NCBI GenBank assembly: GCA_003569365.1
Contig: BGOS01000006.1
Coordinates: forward strand, 124,001-188,000
Origin: Anaerolineaceae bacterium
GTDB lineage: Bacteria > Chloroflexota > Anaerolineae > Anaerolineales > UBA11657
Length of the DNA: 64,000 nt
Direction: 5' to 3'
Every line of letters starts with the position of its first letter. Positions within the stretch are counted from its first letter, which is position 1. The position numbers were made by a program, and so were the translations under genes. This document shows, piece by piece, positions 51,877 to 62,895 of this stretch. The notes under the pieces were generated by a model. It ran no database searches, was not told the origin of the DNA, and saw only the letters and a program-made list of their open reading frames with translations.

Positions 51877-52629
51877 CTACTGCGACTGCAAGCCACGCAG
51901 CACGGCGGGCAGTTGCGCGAATTCACTGCACACTGCATCAGCCGCGGTGTGCGCGCTGTCGCGGTCAATGGCACCGGTGAACAATATGGCGCGCATGCCC
52001 AGGGCGCGCGGGCCGGCCACATCATTGCTCTCACGGTCACCCACGTGCGCAATTTCCGCCAGCGGCAGTCCCAGTGCAGCGGCACATTGCGTGAACACCT
52101 GCGGCGCCGGTTTGGATGCGCCCACCTCGTCAGAAAAAATCAGGCAGGCAAAATGCTGCAGCACGCCAGCGCGGCGCAGCAGTTCGCGCAGGCCGCGCCC
52201 GGGCGTATGAATTGTGTCGGAGATGATGCCAAGCTTGTATTTGCCTGCCAGCGCCGCCAGCGTGGTCGCCATGTCTGGTACCCAGTCCGGCGCCACTTCA
52301 ACCTCCATATCTTCCACGGCGCGCACAAGCTCCGCAAACCCGGGCGTTGGCGCAACGCCCAAGTGCTCGTACGCAAACTGCATGCGCCGCGCCACGGTTG
52401 GTGTATTGTGCTCCACCTTCCAGCAATGGCGGAAGCACTCATTGGCATGGTCAAACGCAGCGCCCAGCTGCGCGTTGCTTAGCTGCGGATGGTGCTGCTG
52501 CACTTCTGCGGTCAGCAGCTGCCGGCGGGTGTCCGCCTTTGAGGGCAGGCCCAGCGCAGCCCGCTTGGGCTCATCGGAGTCATCGAAGACCAGCGTATCC
52601 CAAAAATCAAAAGTTACAGCGCGGATCAT
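51877..52629 (-). CDS. HAD-superfamily hydrolase
   Basis: 250 residues from the ATG at 52629. HAD motif I is DFWDTLVFDD at residues 7-16, with the nucleophile and acid Asp separated by Trp as in DxWDT. Motif II is IISDTIHT near 132, motif III has the Lys in GASKPAPQVF near 170 and motif IV is VGDRESNDVAG near 195. A helical cap (residues 20-100) places it in the C1 group. Phosphoglycolate-like or nucleotide phosphatase; substrate unknown. Confidence 0.85.
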   Translation of the reverse strand: MIRAVTFDFWDTLVFDDSDEPKRAALGLPSKADTRRQLLTAEVQQHHPQLSNAQLGAAFDHANECFRHCWKVEHNTPTVARRMQFAYEHLGVAPTPGFAELVRAVEDMEVEVAPDWVPDMATTLAALAGKYKLGIISDTIHTPGRGLRELLRRAGVLQHFACLIFSDEVGASKPAPQVFTQCAAALGLPLAEIAHVGDRESNDVAGPRALGMRAILFTGAIDRDSAHTAADAVCSEFAQLPAVLRGLQSQ

Positions 52630-52717
52630 TGTTGCCAGTGCCTTATGGTGAGTTATGACAGCGCACTTATAGCACGAAGACCATCCACGCTCGCGCACAA
52701 CAATTGAGCAGCAGACT

Positions 52718-55149
52718 TCACAGCTTGATGCGCGTGCCAGCCGGATCCCAGAGCGGTTCAGCCGCCACCAGTGCAGCGCTCAGTTCGCCGTACAACTCAA
52801 CATCCACGGCGGTGCCGGGCCGGGCCAGGTCCACCGGCAGATATGCGTAGGCAATACTTTTTTCAACAGAGTAGCCGTAGCCACCGGAGGTAACCCATCC
52901 AGCCACTTCGCCGTTGTGCCGCACCGGCTCTTTGCCGATACATACTTGCGCGGGATCGGCCAGCGTTAAGCAGCACAGCTTGCGCTGAATGCCAGCCTGT
53001 TTCTGGCGCACCAAGGCAGCGCGCCCAATAAACGCCGGCTTGGAAAGTTTGACCGCAAACCCCAGCCCTGCTTCAAAAGGCGTGTAATCCGGCCCGAGCT
53101 CGGCACTCCAGTAGCGATAGCCCTTCTCGAGACGCAGCGTGTCGATGGCCCGGTATCCGCCAGCGTGCAAGCCATGCGCCTGGCCCGCTTCCCACAATGT
53201 CTCCCACAAGCGCGCGCCGTACTCCATGGGGCAGTGCAGCTCCCAGCCCAGCTCGCCCACATAGGTGACGCGCACAGCCAGCACCGGCACGGCCCCCACT
53301 GCAATGCGCTGCGCAGTCAAGTACGGGAACGCCGCACTCGAAAGATCCGCGCGTGTAACCGCCTGCAGAATGTTGCGCGCGTGCGGCCCCCACATGCCCA
53401 GCACGCATGTTGCCGAAGTCACATCTTCCAGAATGGGCGCTGCGTGCGCGGGCATGTTGAGCTGCAGCCAGACCAGTCGTGCTGCCCGAATGCCGTGCCC
53501 GTAACAATCGAAAAGCGGTCCGCGCCAATACGCGTAACCGTAAAGTCACACTCGATGCCGCCACGCGGGTTGAGCGCCTGCGTATACACCACCGTGCCAA
53601 CCGGCCGGTCCACATCGTTGGCGCATACGTGCTGCAGAAAAGGCAGCGCGCCAGCACCGCGCACTTCCAGTTTGCTGAAGGATGTTTCATCGAAGATGGC
53701 AGCGCTGTTGCGCGCCGCCAGATGCTCCACCCCAATGGCAGCCGACCAGTTGTGGGCAGCCCAGCCCGCGGGCTGATGCCCATGCTGTGCCGCTGCGGCA
53801 TGCGGCTCAAACCAGTTGGCGCGCTCCCAGCCAAACTTTTCACCAAATGCCGCACCCAATGCCTGCAGCTGCTGGTATGCCGGGGAGAGGCGCAGGGCAC
53901 GCACGCTCTCGCGCTCCTCATTTGGATAGTGAATATCGTAATACTTGGAGTAGGTCTCGACCGTGCGCGCGCGGGTGTACTCCACGCTGTTGTAGTTGGA
54001 GCCAAAGCGGCGCACATCGAGGCGCCACACATCCCATTCCGGATGGCCGTGCACAATCCACTCGGCCATTACCTTGCCAATGCCACCGGCCCCGGCCAGC
54101 CCATGCGCACAGAATGCAGCCGCCACCCAAAACCCGGGCACCGCCGTTGGGCCAAGCAGGTACTCGCCATCCGGCGTAAATGCCTCCGGGCCGTTTAGCA
54201 GTGTGTGCACCTCGGCCGTCTCCAGCAGCGGCACACGGCGGATCAAATTTTCCATCAACGGCGTGAAGCGCTCCCAGTCCGGCGGCAGCAGCTTGAAGCT
54301 AAAGTCCAATGGCACTCCATCAAGTCCCCAGGGTGCTGGCTCGCGTTCATAGCCGCCCGCCACCAACCCGCCAACCTCTTCGCGATAGTAAATCAAATTG
54401 TCTGGATCGCGCAGGGCCACCAACTCGCGCGTTACGCCCGCCACTGGCTTTGTGATGAGATACAGATGCGCCATCGGGATGATGGGCAAATAGACACCGG
54501 CCAACTGCGCGATCTGCCGCGCCCACATGCCGCCGGCATTCACCACGTGCTCTGCAGCAATGAAGCCCTGCGTGGTTTCCACGCCGCACACCCGGCCATC
54601 CCGCAGGCTGATGCCGGTAACAATGCTTTGCGTGCAAATTTGCACGCCGCCCGCGCGCGCGCCGGCAGCCAGGGCATTCGTCAGCCCGGTCGGGTCAATC
54701 ATTCCGTCAGTGGGCGTATACACCGCGCCCACCACATCCTGCAAAGACATCAGCGGAAAGAATGCCAGTGCCGCTTGCGGCGAGATAAGTTGGAAGTCCA
54801 AGCCAAAGGAGCGCGCCAAAGAAACCTGGCGCTTAAGTTCCACAAGGCGCTCTGGCGATGATGCCAGCCGTACGCCACCGGTCATGCGCCAGCCAGTATC
54901 CTGTCCAGTCTCAGCTTTTAAACGGCCGTAGAGATCCGTGCTGTACTGCATCATGCGCGTGAGATTTACATCAGAGCGCAGCTGGCCAACCAGCCCGGCG
55001 GAATGCCAGGTGCTGCCGCTGGTCAGCTCGTGGCGCTCCAGCAGCACAACGTCACTCCAGCCGAGCTTTGCCAAGTGGTACGCAATGGAGCATCCGCCTA
55101 CTCCGCCGCCAATGATGACAACGCGCGCCTGCGTGGGGAACGGGCTCAT
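52718..55149 (-). CDS. Dimethylglycine/sarcosine dehydrogenase-like FAD-GcvT fusion, frameshifted
   Basis: The N-terminal FAD module (from ATG 55149) has IIGGGVGGCSIAYHL and GSTWHSAGL, whose His (about 49) is where dimethylglycine and sarcosine dehydrogenases attach FAD covalently. A GcvT-like folate domain follows from about residue 430. The first frame ends in unrelated residues after FGQHD (stop at 53419); the second resumes with LVWLQLNMPAHAAPILEDV and runs to 52718. One missing base near 53475 explains this; the repaired protein would have ~810 residues. It would demethylate an N-methyl amine, passing the carbon to tetrahydrofolate. Coupled to the kinase gene, four bases away. Confidence 0.82.
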
Positions 55150-55153
55150 GTGC

Positions 55154-56104
55154 TCACACCTGCGCCAGCCACGCAGGCAATGCGGGATCCTGCAGGCGCA
55201 GCTCTACGCGCCCAAAGTATGTGCTCGCGTACTCGCGAAAATCAAAGTCCAACCCGGAGATCGCGGACTGCAGCACGCCCCACATTGCTTCGCGGAAATC
55301 CGAAACAATCTTCATCAAGTTGAGGCGTGCGAGATCTGCCGTATCAGTGGCGCCATACGCTGCCAGCAACTGCAAATCGTGGGCGGGCAGCAGCTCATGA
55401 TGCGCCGAAAAATTTCCGAGATCGAAAAATGGATCGCCCATACCGGCGTACTCCCAATCCAGCACAAACAAACGCTCTTGTGCATCAACCAGAAAGTTGC
55501 CGTTGAGCAGATCATTGTGGCACAAGCGCTCAACAAATGCGCGCCGCGCGAGAGCATGCTCCAGCACATCCAGCCGCGCCCGCAGAGTGTCAAAGTTGAC
55601 GGGAAACTCCGCCCCACCTGCGCGCGCCAACCCGGTGTAGGTGCGCACCACCTCAAAACCAGAAAAACGCGCACCCAGTGCGGGCAAGGCATGGACGCGG
55701 CGCAGCAGTGCGCCAATCGTATCCAGCCAGAGCGCGGAACGCAATTCTTCCGGCAGCGGCATGCGCCCGGCAATAAAGTCAGTCACCAGATAGCCCTCGG
55801 GCTCGATCATGTGCACCACGCCGGGCGCAATACCAGCAGCAGCCGCACTGCAGCTGGCTGCGTACTCCACACGCCGGTCTATGCCGAGCGTATCGGTGCG
55901 CTCGCCGGCAATCCGCAGTACAAAATCAGCCGCAGCCGTGGTGATCCGGTAGTTGGTGTTGGTGATGCCGCCGCGCAGGGCTGTGATCTGCTGCGCTTGG
56001 ATGCCGGCAAACTGCGGCACGCGCGCGAACAACGCTGCAGCAACCGCACTTCCATGGCCTGCGTCATACAAATCAGAAACCGGTACGGCGGCATCTCCAG
56101 CCAT
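55154..56104 (-). CDS. Choline/ethanolamine-kinase-like phosphotransferase (APH/LicA fold)
   Basis: 316 residues from the ATG at 56104. The kinase-like fold is evident from LRGGITNTNYRI near residue 40, the catalytic loop LCHNDLLNGNF near 195 with the base Asp, and VLDWEYAGMGDPFFDLGN near 215 with the metal Asp. The pattern matches LicA-type choline kinases and homologues acting on ethanolamine and N-methyl derivatives. It is immediately upstream of the FAD-GcvT gene and paralogous to the kinase encoded divergently at 56695. Confidence 0.87.
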   Translation of the reverse strand: MAGDAAVPVSDLYDAGHGSAVAAALFARVPQFAGIQAQQITALRGGITNTNYRITTAAADFVLRIAGERTDTLGIDRRVEYAASCSAAAAGIAPGVVHMIEPEGYLVTDFIAGRMPLPEELRSALWLDTIGALLRRVHALPALGARFSGFEVVRTYTGLARAGGAEFPVNFDTLRARLDVLEHALARRAFVERLCHNDLLNGNFLVDAQERLFVLDWEYAGMGDPFFDLGNFSAHHELLPAHDLQLLAAYGATDTADLARLNLMKIVSDFREAMWGVLQSAISGLDFDFREYASTYFGRVELRLQDPALPAWLAQV

Positions 56105-56694
56105 TATTCCTGCATACCTTGACCAATAGACCCGATATAAAAAGACAGCATAGACCCATTTGCCGATCCGCAACTTCCATCACAATGAGCCGAAACCATT
56201 ACCGTAATCTGCCTCATACACAGCCACGCAAAGAAAGTTTAGCCATCAATACCCTTCGCGGAGGACCAATACCCGCTACTTGCCAAGCGTCTGCTACGCG
56301 CCAAATATACGCCAACAAACTATAATTCCAGAATATCTAGAACAGTCAGGCTGGTAGTAATCAAATGCACCAAAGTAGTTTTCTTAACAACCTTTACGTC
56401 GGTTAAGACTAAAAGTCATGTCCACGACCAAAAAATTGTAACATGTGCGAATGATGGCTATTGGCCACGTAGCCTAGTAGCGATCAACGGTTTCCTCTAA
56501 ATCCCACATTCGCAAAGAGCAGCCAGCTTTCTAAAGGTATCGATGTTCAATTTGCATTTCGGGAGATACCGCCCGAGTAGCCGCAAAGTTTCATTGCTTT
56601 GACTGCTGCGGGGCGCAACCAACGGCCTGGTTGCGCCCCGCAGCGCATCGGCCCGGCACGCCGCGCAATTATTTAACATCCTTCCCCAACTATC
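56105..56694. other. Large AT-richer gap between divergent kinases
   Basis: Nearly 600 bases without a convincing gene, visibly more AT-rich than its surroundings. Short frames exist (for example 56497-56742 on the minus strand) but have no family character. It holds a 16-base-pair perfect hairpin near the right end and must contain the promoters of both kinases. No terminal repeats or transposase remains were recognised. Confidence 0.5.
56606..56643. repeat. Perfect 16-base-pair inverted repeat
   Basis: Arms CTGCGGGGCGCAACCA (56606-56621) and its exact reverse complement (56628-56643) flank a six-base spacer. No T-run on either side, so not a standard terminator. It lies 51 bases before the ATG of the plus-strand kinase. 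Confidence 0.8.
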
Positions 56695-57596
56695 ATGCCA
56701 ATCACAATCGAAGAAGTGACCGGCCGCATCGCCGCATGGCACGGCAAGTCAATTCAATTCAGCCGCTTGCAGGCGGCCTCACCAACAGCAACTTCCGCGT
56801 GGAGGTTGACGGCACGCCATACGTGGTGCGCATACCCGGCATGTCCACCGAGCTGCTGGCGGTGGACCGCGCCAACGAACACCACAACACACGCGCTGCG
56901 GCCCAAGCCGGCGTGGGTGCGCATGTCGCGCACTATCTTGCGGATTGCAACGTGATGGTGCTCGCCTTTATCACCGGCCAAACGATGTCGATTGCGGCAC
57001 TGCAGCAGCCAGGCCTGCCGGCCCGCATGGCTGCTGCCCTCAAAAAGCTGCATGCCGGACCGCGCTTCCTGCAAGAGTTCAACATGTTCCGCCTCACCGA
57101 GTTCTACCTGCAAATTGTGGCCGAGCGCAGCATCCGCATTCCGCCTAATTATCCGCAGCGCATCAAAGCCGTGCAGCTGATTGAGCGCGCTCTAGCTGCG
57201 AAACCATTGGCAACAGTACCGTGCCACAACGACTTGCTTGCCGAAAACTATATCGACGACGGCTCACAGCTTTGGATTGTGGACTACGAGTACAGCGGCA
57301 ACAACGACCCGTGCTTTGAGCTGGGCAATACTTGCCAGGAGCAGCAGTTTGACCAAACGCGCATCGAGGCGCTATGCAGCGCCTACTTCGGCTCAGCTCA
57401 GCCAGACAAGCTGGCGCGCATGCAGTTGAACATGATCATGTCTGATGTGGGCTGGACGCTGTGGGCCGCAATCCAAGCATCCATCTCAACCATCGAATTT
57501 GATTTTTACGGCTGGGCGGTGGAGCGCTGGGCAAGGGCCGAGACAAAAATGGATGCGGCAGATTTCCCGAATTGGCTGCGAATCGCTGCCGAATAA
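56695..57596 (+). CDS. Choline/ethanolamine-kinase-like phosphotransferase, probable N-terminal frameshift
   Basis: Paralogue of the divergent kinase: LAGGLTNSNFRV, VPCHNDLLAENYI and IVDYEYSGNNDPCFELGN match it motif by motif, and both proteins share the C-terminal pattern (LNMIMSDVGWTLWAAIQ). The N-terminus MPITIEEVTGRIAAWHG begins at the ATG 56695 in one frame; the kinase domain is in the next. A single-base deletion near 56755 would join them (~300 residues). Otherwise the enzyme could begin at the ATG 56736 without the first ~20 residues. Catalytic residues are intact. Confidence 0.78.
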
Positions 57597-57788
57597 CCGA
57601 GCCGCCTCAAGTCCCGCGGCTAACCCTCAAATCCCCGCATCCGACACCTCCAAGTGCACTGACTTCCGGCGGGGCGCCTCATTCACGCACTTGTTCGCAG
57701 CGCCACAGCCAATTGCGCAGAAATGATTGCGGCAGGGCAGGCGCAAGAATCATTAACAGCTAGTATCATTGAGCGTAGTTAGCGCGTT

Positions 57789-58532
57789 ATGAAGGAGCAT
57801 CCCATTTTGAATTCCAAGCCCGTGATTGGCATCACCACGCGGCCGCGCAATGAACGCGGCACCTTTGAGGTATCCACCAAGTACATCGACGCTGTGCGGC
57901 GTGCTGGCGGCCTGCCGGTATTACTGCCGCCGGGCGAGTCCGATCCCTCCGCAGTGCTTGCAGGTTTAGATGGCATAGTCTTTACCGGCGGCGGGGACAT
58001 TGACCCGCGCGAATACGGGGGTGCAACCCACCCCGCGCTCTTTGGCGTGGATACTGAGCGCGACGCGTTTGAGCTGGCTCTGGCGCGCACCATTGTGGGC
58101 GCGGGCAGCACACCAGCGCTGGGCATCTGCCGTGGCATGCAGGTGCTTACCGTGGCAGCCAACGGGCGCATGCACCCGCACCTGCCGGATGTGGTGGGCG
58201 AAGCGGTGCCGCACCGCGAGAGCGATGCCGGCACCAGCCATCGCGTCACAGTAGCACCAGACAGCAAGCTCGCTGCCGTTATGAAACAATTGGACCCGGT
58301 AGTGCCCTCGTGGCACCACCAAGCTGCGCCCGCAGCCCCGGCCGGCTGGCGGGCTGTGGCACATGCACCCGATGGCGTGGTGGAGGCCATCGAACATGAA
58401 AAGCACCCGTGGCTTATTGGCGTACAGTGGCATCCGGAGCTTGCGCCCGATGACCCCGCGCATCAGGCATTGTTTGCAGAGCTTGTTGCCGCCGCCCAAC
58501 AATTCAAGCTGCGCAAAGCAAACGGCACTTAA
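57789..58532 (+). CDS. Gamma-glutamyl-gamma-aminobutyrate hydrolase family protein (PuuD/C26)
   Basis: Class I glutamine-amidotransferase-like hydrolase, 247 residues. The nucleophile is in ALGICRGMQVL near residue 115 and the His-Glu pair in VQWHPEL near 218. FTGGGDIDPREYG near 66 is a PuuD hallmark. In E. coli PuuD removes the glutamyl group in putrescine degradation; no other Puu genes are here. AAGGAG at 57792-57797 lies nine bases before an in-frame TTG at 57807, so the true start may be that TTG rather than the ATG at 57789. Confidence 0.87.
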   Translation: MKEHPILNSKPVIGITTRPRNERGTFEVSTKYIDAVRRAGGLPVLLPPGESDPSAVLAGLDGIVFTGGGDIDPREYGGATHPALFGVDTERDAFELALARTIVGAGSTPALGICRGMQVLTVAANGRMHPHLPDVVGEAVPHRESDAGTSHRVTVAPDSKLAAVMKQLDPVVPSWHHQAAPAAPAGWRAVAHAPDGVVEAIEHEKHPWLIGVQWHPELAPDDPAHQALFAELVAAAQQFKLRKANGT

Positions 58533-58579
58533 GTGCGCACACAAGCCACAACTGCGCACCGCCGTGCAGCAGCCCCCGG

Positions 58580-59422
58580 CTAACCTGCTCGCGCAGCTGC
58601 CTCTGCCGCTGCAATCTCGCCCGCCGCTGGCACGCCCAGCAAACCAGCGCGCGTAACGGACACGGAAGCCAGCTCAATCGCAAAGCGCGCCGCACTCCAT
58701 GGGTCGCGCGTGCGCTGATAGAAAATCAAGAACGCCGCAGCAAACATATCGCCCGCGCCGGTGGGGTCAACCACCGCCACACGCGGCGCGCCAAACTGGC
58801 GCCGCGCGCCCGCAGCAAACACAGTCGCGCCCCGCTCTGCCTCGGTGACCACCAGAATGCGCGTGAGCTTAGCCCACGGCTCCACGGCCGCCCAATCCCC
58901 TTGCACATCCTCAATGCTCAGCACCACAACATCCGCGGCCGGCAGCACAGCTTCCGCCTGCGGCCACGCACAGCGCGTCACACGCCCGCCCGCATCCCAG
59001 CGCCGCAGCCACCCCTGCGCAGTGAGGCCGCGCAGTGCATTTGGAAAGTGCGCCAGCAGCGCCGGATCAACGTCATGCGCCAGCGGCCCAATATGCACAA
59101 TCCGCGGCGCCCGCCACGCAACCGGTACAGTTTCAAACTTCAAGTCATCCGTGCGGTGGTGCAGGTACTGAACTCTGCCCTCGGCCGTGTACCGGTTTTC
59201 ATAGACGGTGCTGACTGCAGCCGGTTGCACGGCGAGCGGAATGCCAGCCAGTGCAGTCAGGTCCGCGTCTGGGGCAACTGCTGCCACAATGCCGGCCCGC
59301 TGCCCGAGTGCATGCGCCATGCATCCCGCATAGGCCGCCGTACCGCCCAGCACAGAACTGCCGTCAGGTAGCACATCCAGCGTCAGGCTGCCCAGCACTA
59401 AATAATCAACTGCTTGGTTCAC
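58580..59422 (-). CDS. PfkB-family carbohydrate kinase
   Basis: 280 residues of the ribokinase/PfkB fold. GGTAAYAGCMAHALG near residue 28 is the first signature and DPTGAGDMFAAAFL near 228 the second, with the catalytic Asp in GAGD. The product phosphorylates a sugar, nucleoside or cyclitol. The neighbouring inositol-3-phosphate synthase makes a cyclitol substrate thinkable, but nothing in the sequence fixes it. Confidence 0.85.
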   Translation of the reverse strand: MNQAVDYLVLGSLTLDVLPDGSSVLGGTAAYAGCMAHALGQRAGIVAAVAPDADLTALAGIPLAVQPAAVSTVYENRYTAEGRVQYLHHRTDDLKFETVPVAWRAPRIVHIGPLAHDVDPALLAHFPNALRGLTAQGWLRRWDAGGRVTRCAWPQAEAVLPAADVVVLSIEDVQGDWAAVEPWAKLTRILVVTEAERGATVFAAGARRQFGAPRVAVVDPTGAGDMFAAAFLIFYQRTRDPWSAARFAIELASVSVTRAGLLGVPAAGEIAAAEAAARAG

Positions 59423-59570
59423 TTTTGAATCAATGAGGTACAGCTGCTCAACCGCAAACTAAATTCGCAGCCTTTTGCAGGTACTTGTTTGCGCAGATCA
59501 AGTTTGCTAATTGATGGATTTGCTGTGTGCCGGGCTGCAGAACCACGCGAGCAGCCATACGGCGCCACAA

Positions 59571-61511
<1,941 letters not shown>

Positions 61512-61728
61512 AGCGTGACCAACGAAAGTCGCAAATGTTGACTATGGCGTGTGAGCCGTATCTGTGCGCGCAATGCTCGCCAGCTAAACTGCAAACAAAG
61601 CAAGCCGCAGGCAAGCAGTGCCACGCTTTGAAAGCGTAACACCGCGACGATTTGGCAAGCTGCCACTCAACTATTCTAATCCGACGGCATGCGAGTTCGC
61701 CGGAATGCGGGCGCAGCGCCCCGCTCGA

Positions 61729-62808
61729 TTACTTGCCGCGAATGAAGTCCTCGGTCATCTGGCGCGCAATATCGTCTGTAAACTGCTTCGGGGGCGTCTT
61801 CATCAAGTACGCAGACGGGCCAACAATCGCGCCGCCCAGCTTGCGATCACGCGCAAGTTTGGCGCAGCGCACAGCATCAATCATCACACCGGCCGAGTTG
61901 GGCGAATCCCACACCTCAAGCTTCAACTCCAGATTCAACGGCACATTGCCAAAGGTTGTGCCTTCCATGCGGATGTAGCACCACTTGCGATCGGTCAGCC
62001 ACGGCACATAGTCACTGGGTCCCACGTGTACATTGTCCGGGTCAAGTGCATAGCTCATCTGGCTGGTAACAGAGTTGGTTTTGGATATCTTCTTAGACTC
62101 GAGCCGTTCGCGGTCCAGCATGTTGAAAAAATCCATGTTGCCGCCAAAATTCAACTGGTACGTGCGATCCAGATGCACCCCGCGTTCGCGGAACAAATTT
62201 GTAAGCACGCGATGCACAATCGTCGCACCCACCTGGCTTTTCATATCGTCGCCCAACACCGGCAAGCCATGCTCCTTGAAGCGGTTGGACCAATATTTCT
62301 GGCTGGCAATGAAAACGGGAATGCCATTTACAAGTGCACAGCCGGCCTCAAGGATTTGCTCCACATACCACTTGGTAGCCATCTCCGAGCCCACCGGTAA
62401 AAAATTCACCACAACATCTGTCTTGGTGTCCTTCAGGATTTTGGCAATTTCAGCCGTGGCCCCGGGCGCCTTGCGCAGTTTCTTTTGCAACTGCGGGCCC
62501 AAGCCATCGTGCGTCATTCCACGCTCCACCTTTACATTGAGTTTTGGAACCTCTGCGAACTTGATGGTGTTGTTTGGCTCAACCAGAATCGCCTCACTCA
62601 GATCCAATCCCACTTTGCCTTCAACCACATCAAAGGCAGCCGAGAACTCAATGTCGCGCACGTGATAGCCGCCCAGGTTAACGTGCATCAAACCGGGCAC
62701 CTCAATATCTTCGGGCGCATCCTTGTAAAACTGCACGCCCTGCACCAAAGAGGACGCGCAATTCCCGACGCCAATTATGGCAACCCGAACTTTTTTACCT
62801 TTGGCCAT
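61729..62808 (-). CDS. ino1: Inositol-3-phosphate synthase
   Basis: Converts glucose 6-phosphate to 1L-myo-inositol 3-phosphate with internal NAD redox. 359 residues, the compact actinobacterial/archaeal type. The N-terminal [15 protein letters not shown] binds [15 protein letters not shown] and NGIPVFIAS lie mid-protein, and [15 protein letters not shown] near residue 205 has the catalytic Lys region, followed by [11 protein letters not shown]. The ATG at 62808 ([12 protein letters not shown]) is preferred over 62832. The product may feed inositol lipids or solutes. Confidence 0.94.
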   Translation of the reverse strand: MAKGKKVRVAIIGVGNCASSLVQGVQFYKDAPEDIEVPGLMHVNLGGYHVRDIEFSAAFDVVEGKVGLDLSEAILVEPNNTIKFAEVPKLNVKVERGMTHDGLGPQLQKKLRKAPGATAEIAKILKDTKTDVVVNFLPVGSEMATKWYVEQILEAGCALVNGIPVFIASQKYWSNRFKEHGLPVLGDDMKSQVGATIVHRVLTNLFRERGVHLDRTYQLNFGGNMDFFNMLDRERLESKKISKTNSVTSQMSYALDPDNVHVGPSDYVPWLTDRKWCYIRMEGTTFGNVPLNLELKLEVWDSPNSAGVMIDAVRCAKLARDRKLGGAIVGPSAYLMKTPPKQFTDDIARQMTEDFIRGK

Positions 62809-62895
62809 GGATCTATTTGCTCCTTGCAACACCAGTCATTACTAACTATATTTAATCCCGAGTATATCAACCGGCCCACCGCAGTGAAGCATGAT

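Noticed and set aside
52718-53455. The downstream piece of the FAD-GcvT gene as a separate aminomethyltransferase (gcvT)
   Set aside because: It lacks the N-terminal third of GcvT, and that part is present in the preceding frame directly before the shift.
56497-56742. An 81-residue minus-strand frame in the gap between the kinases
   Set aside because: It crosses the inverted repeat and overlaps the plus-strand kinase start, and it has no family character.
61512-61728. The 217-base gap between ino1 and the acyl-CoA synthetase as an RNA gene
   Set aside because: Several short GC-rich hairpins are possible, but no tRNA, known riboswitch or terminator pattern is formed.
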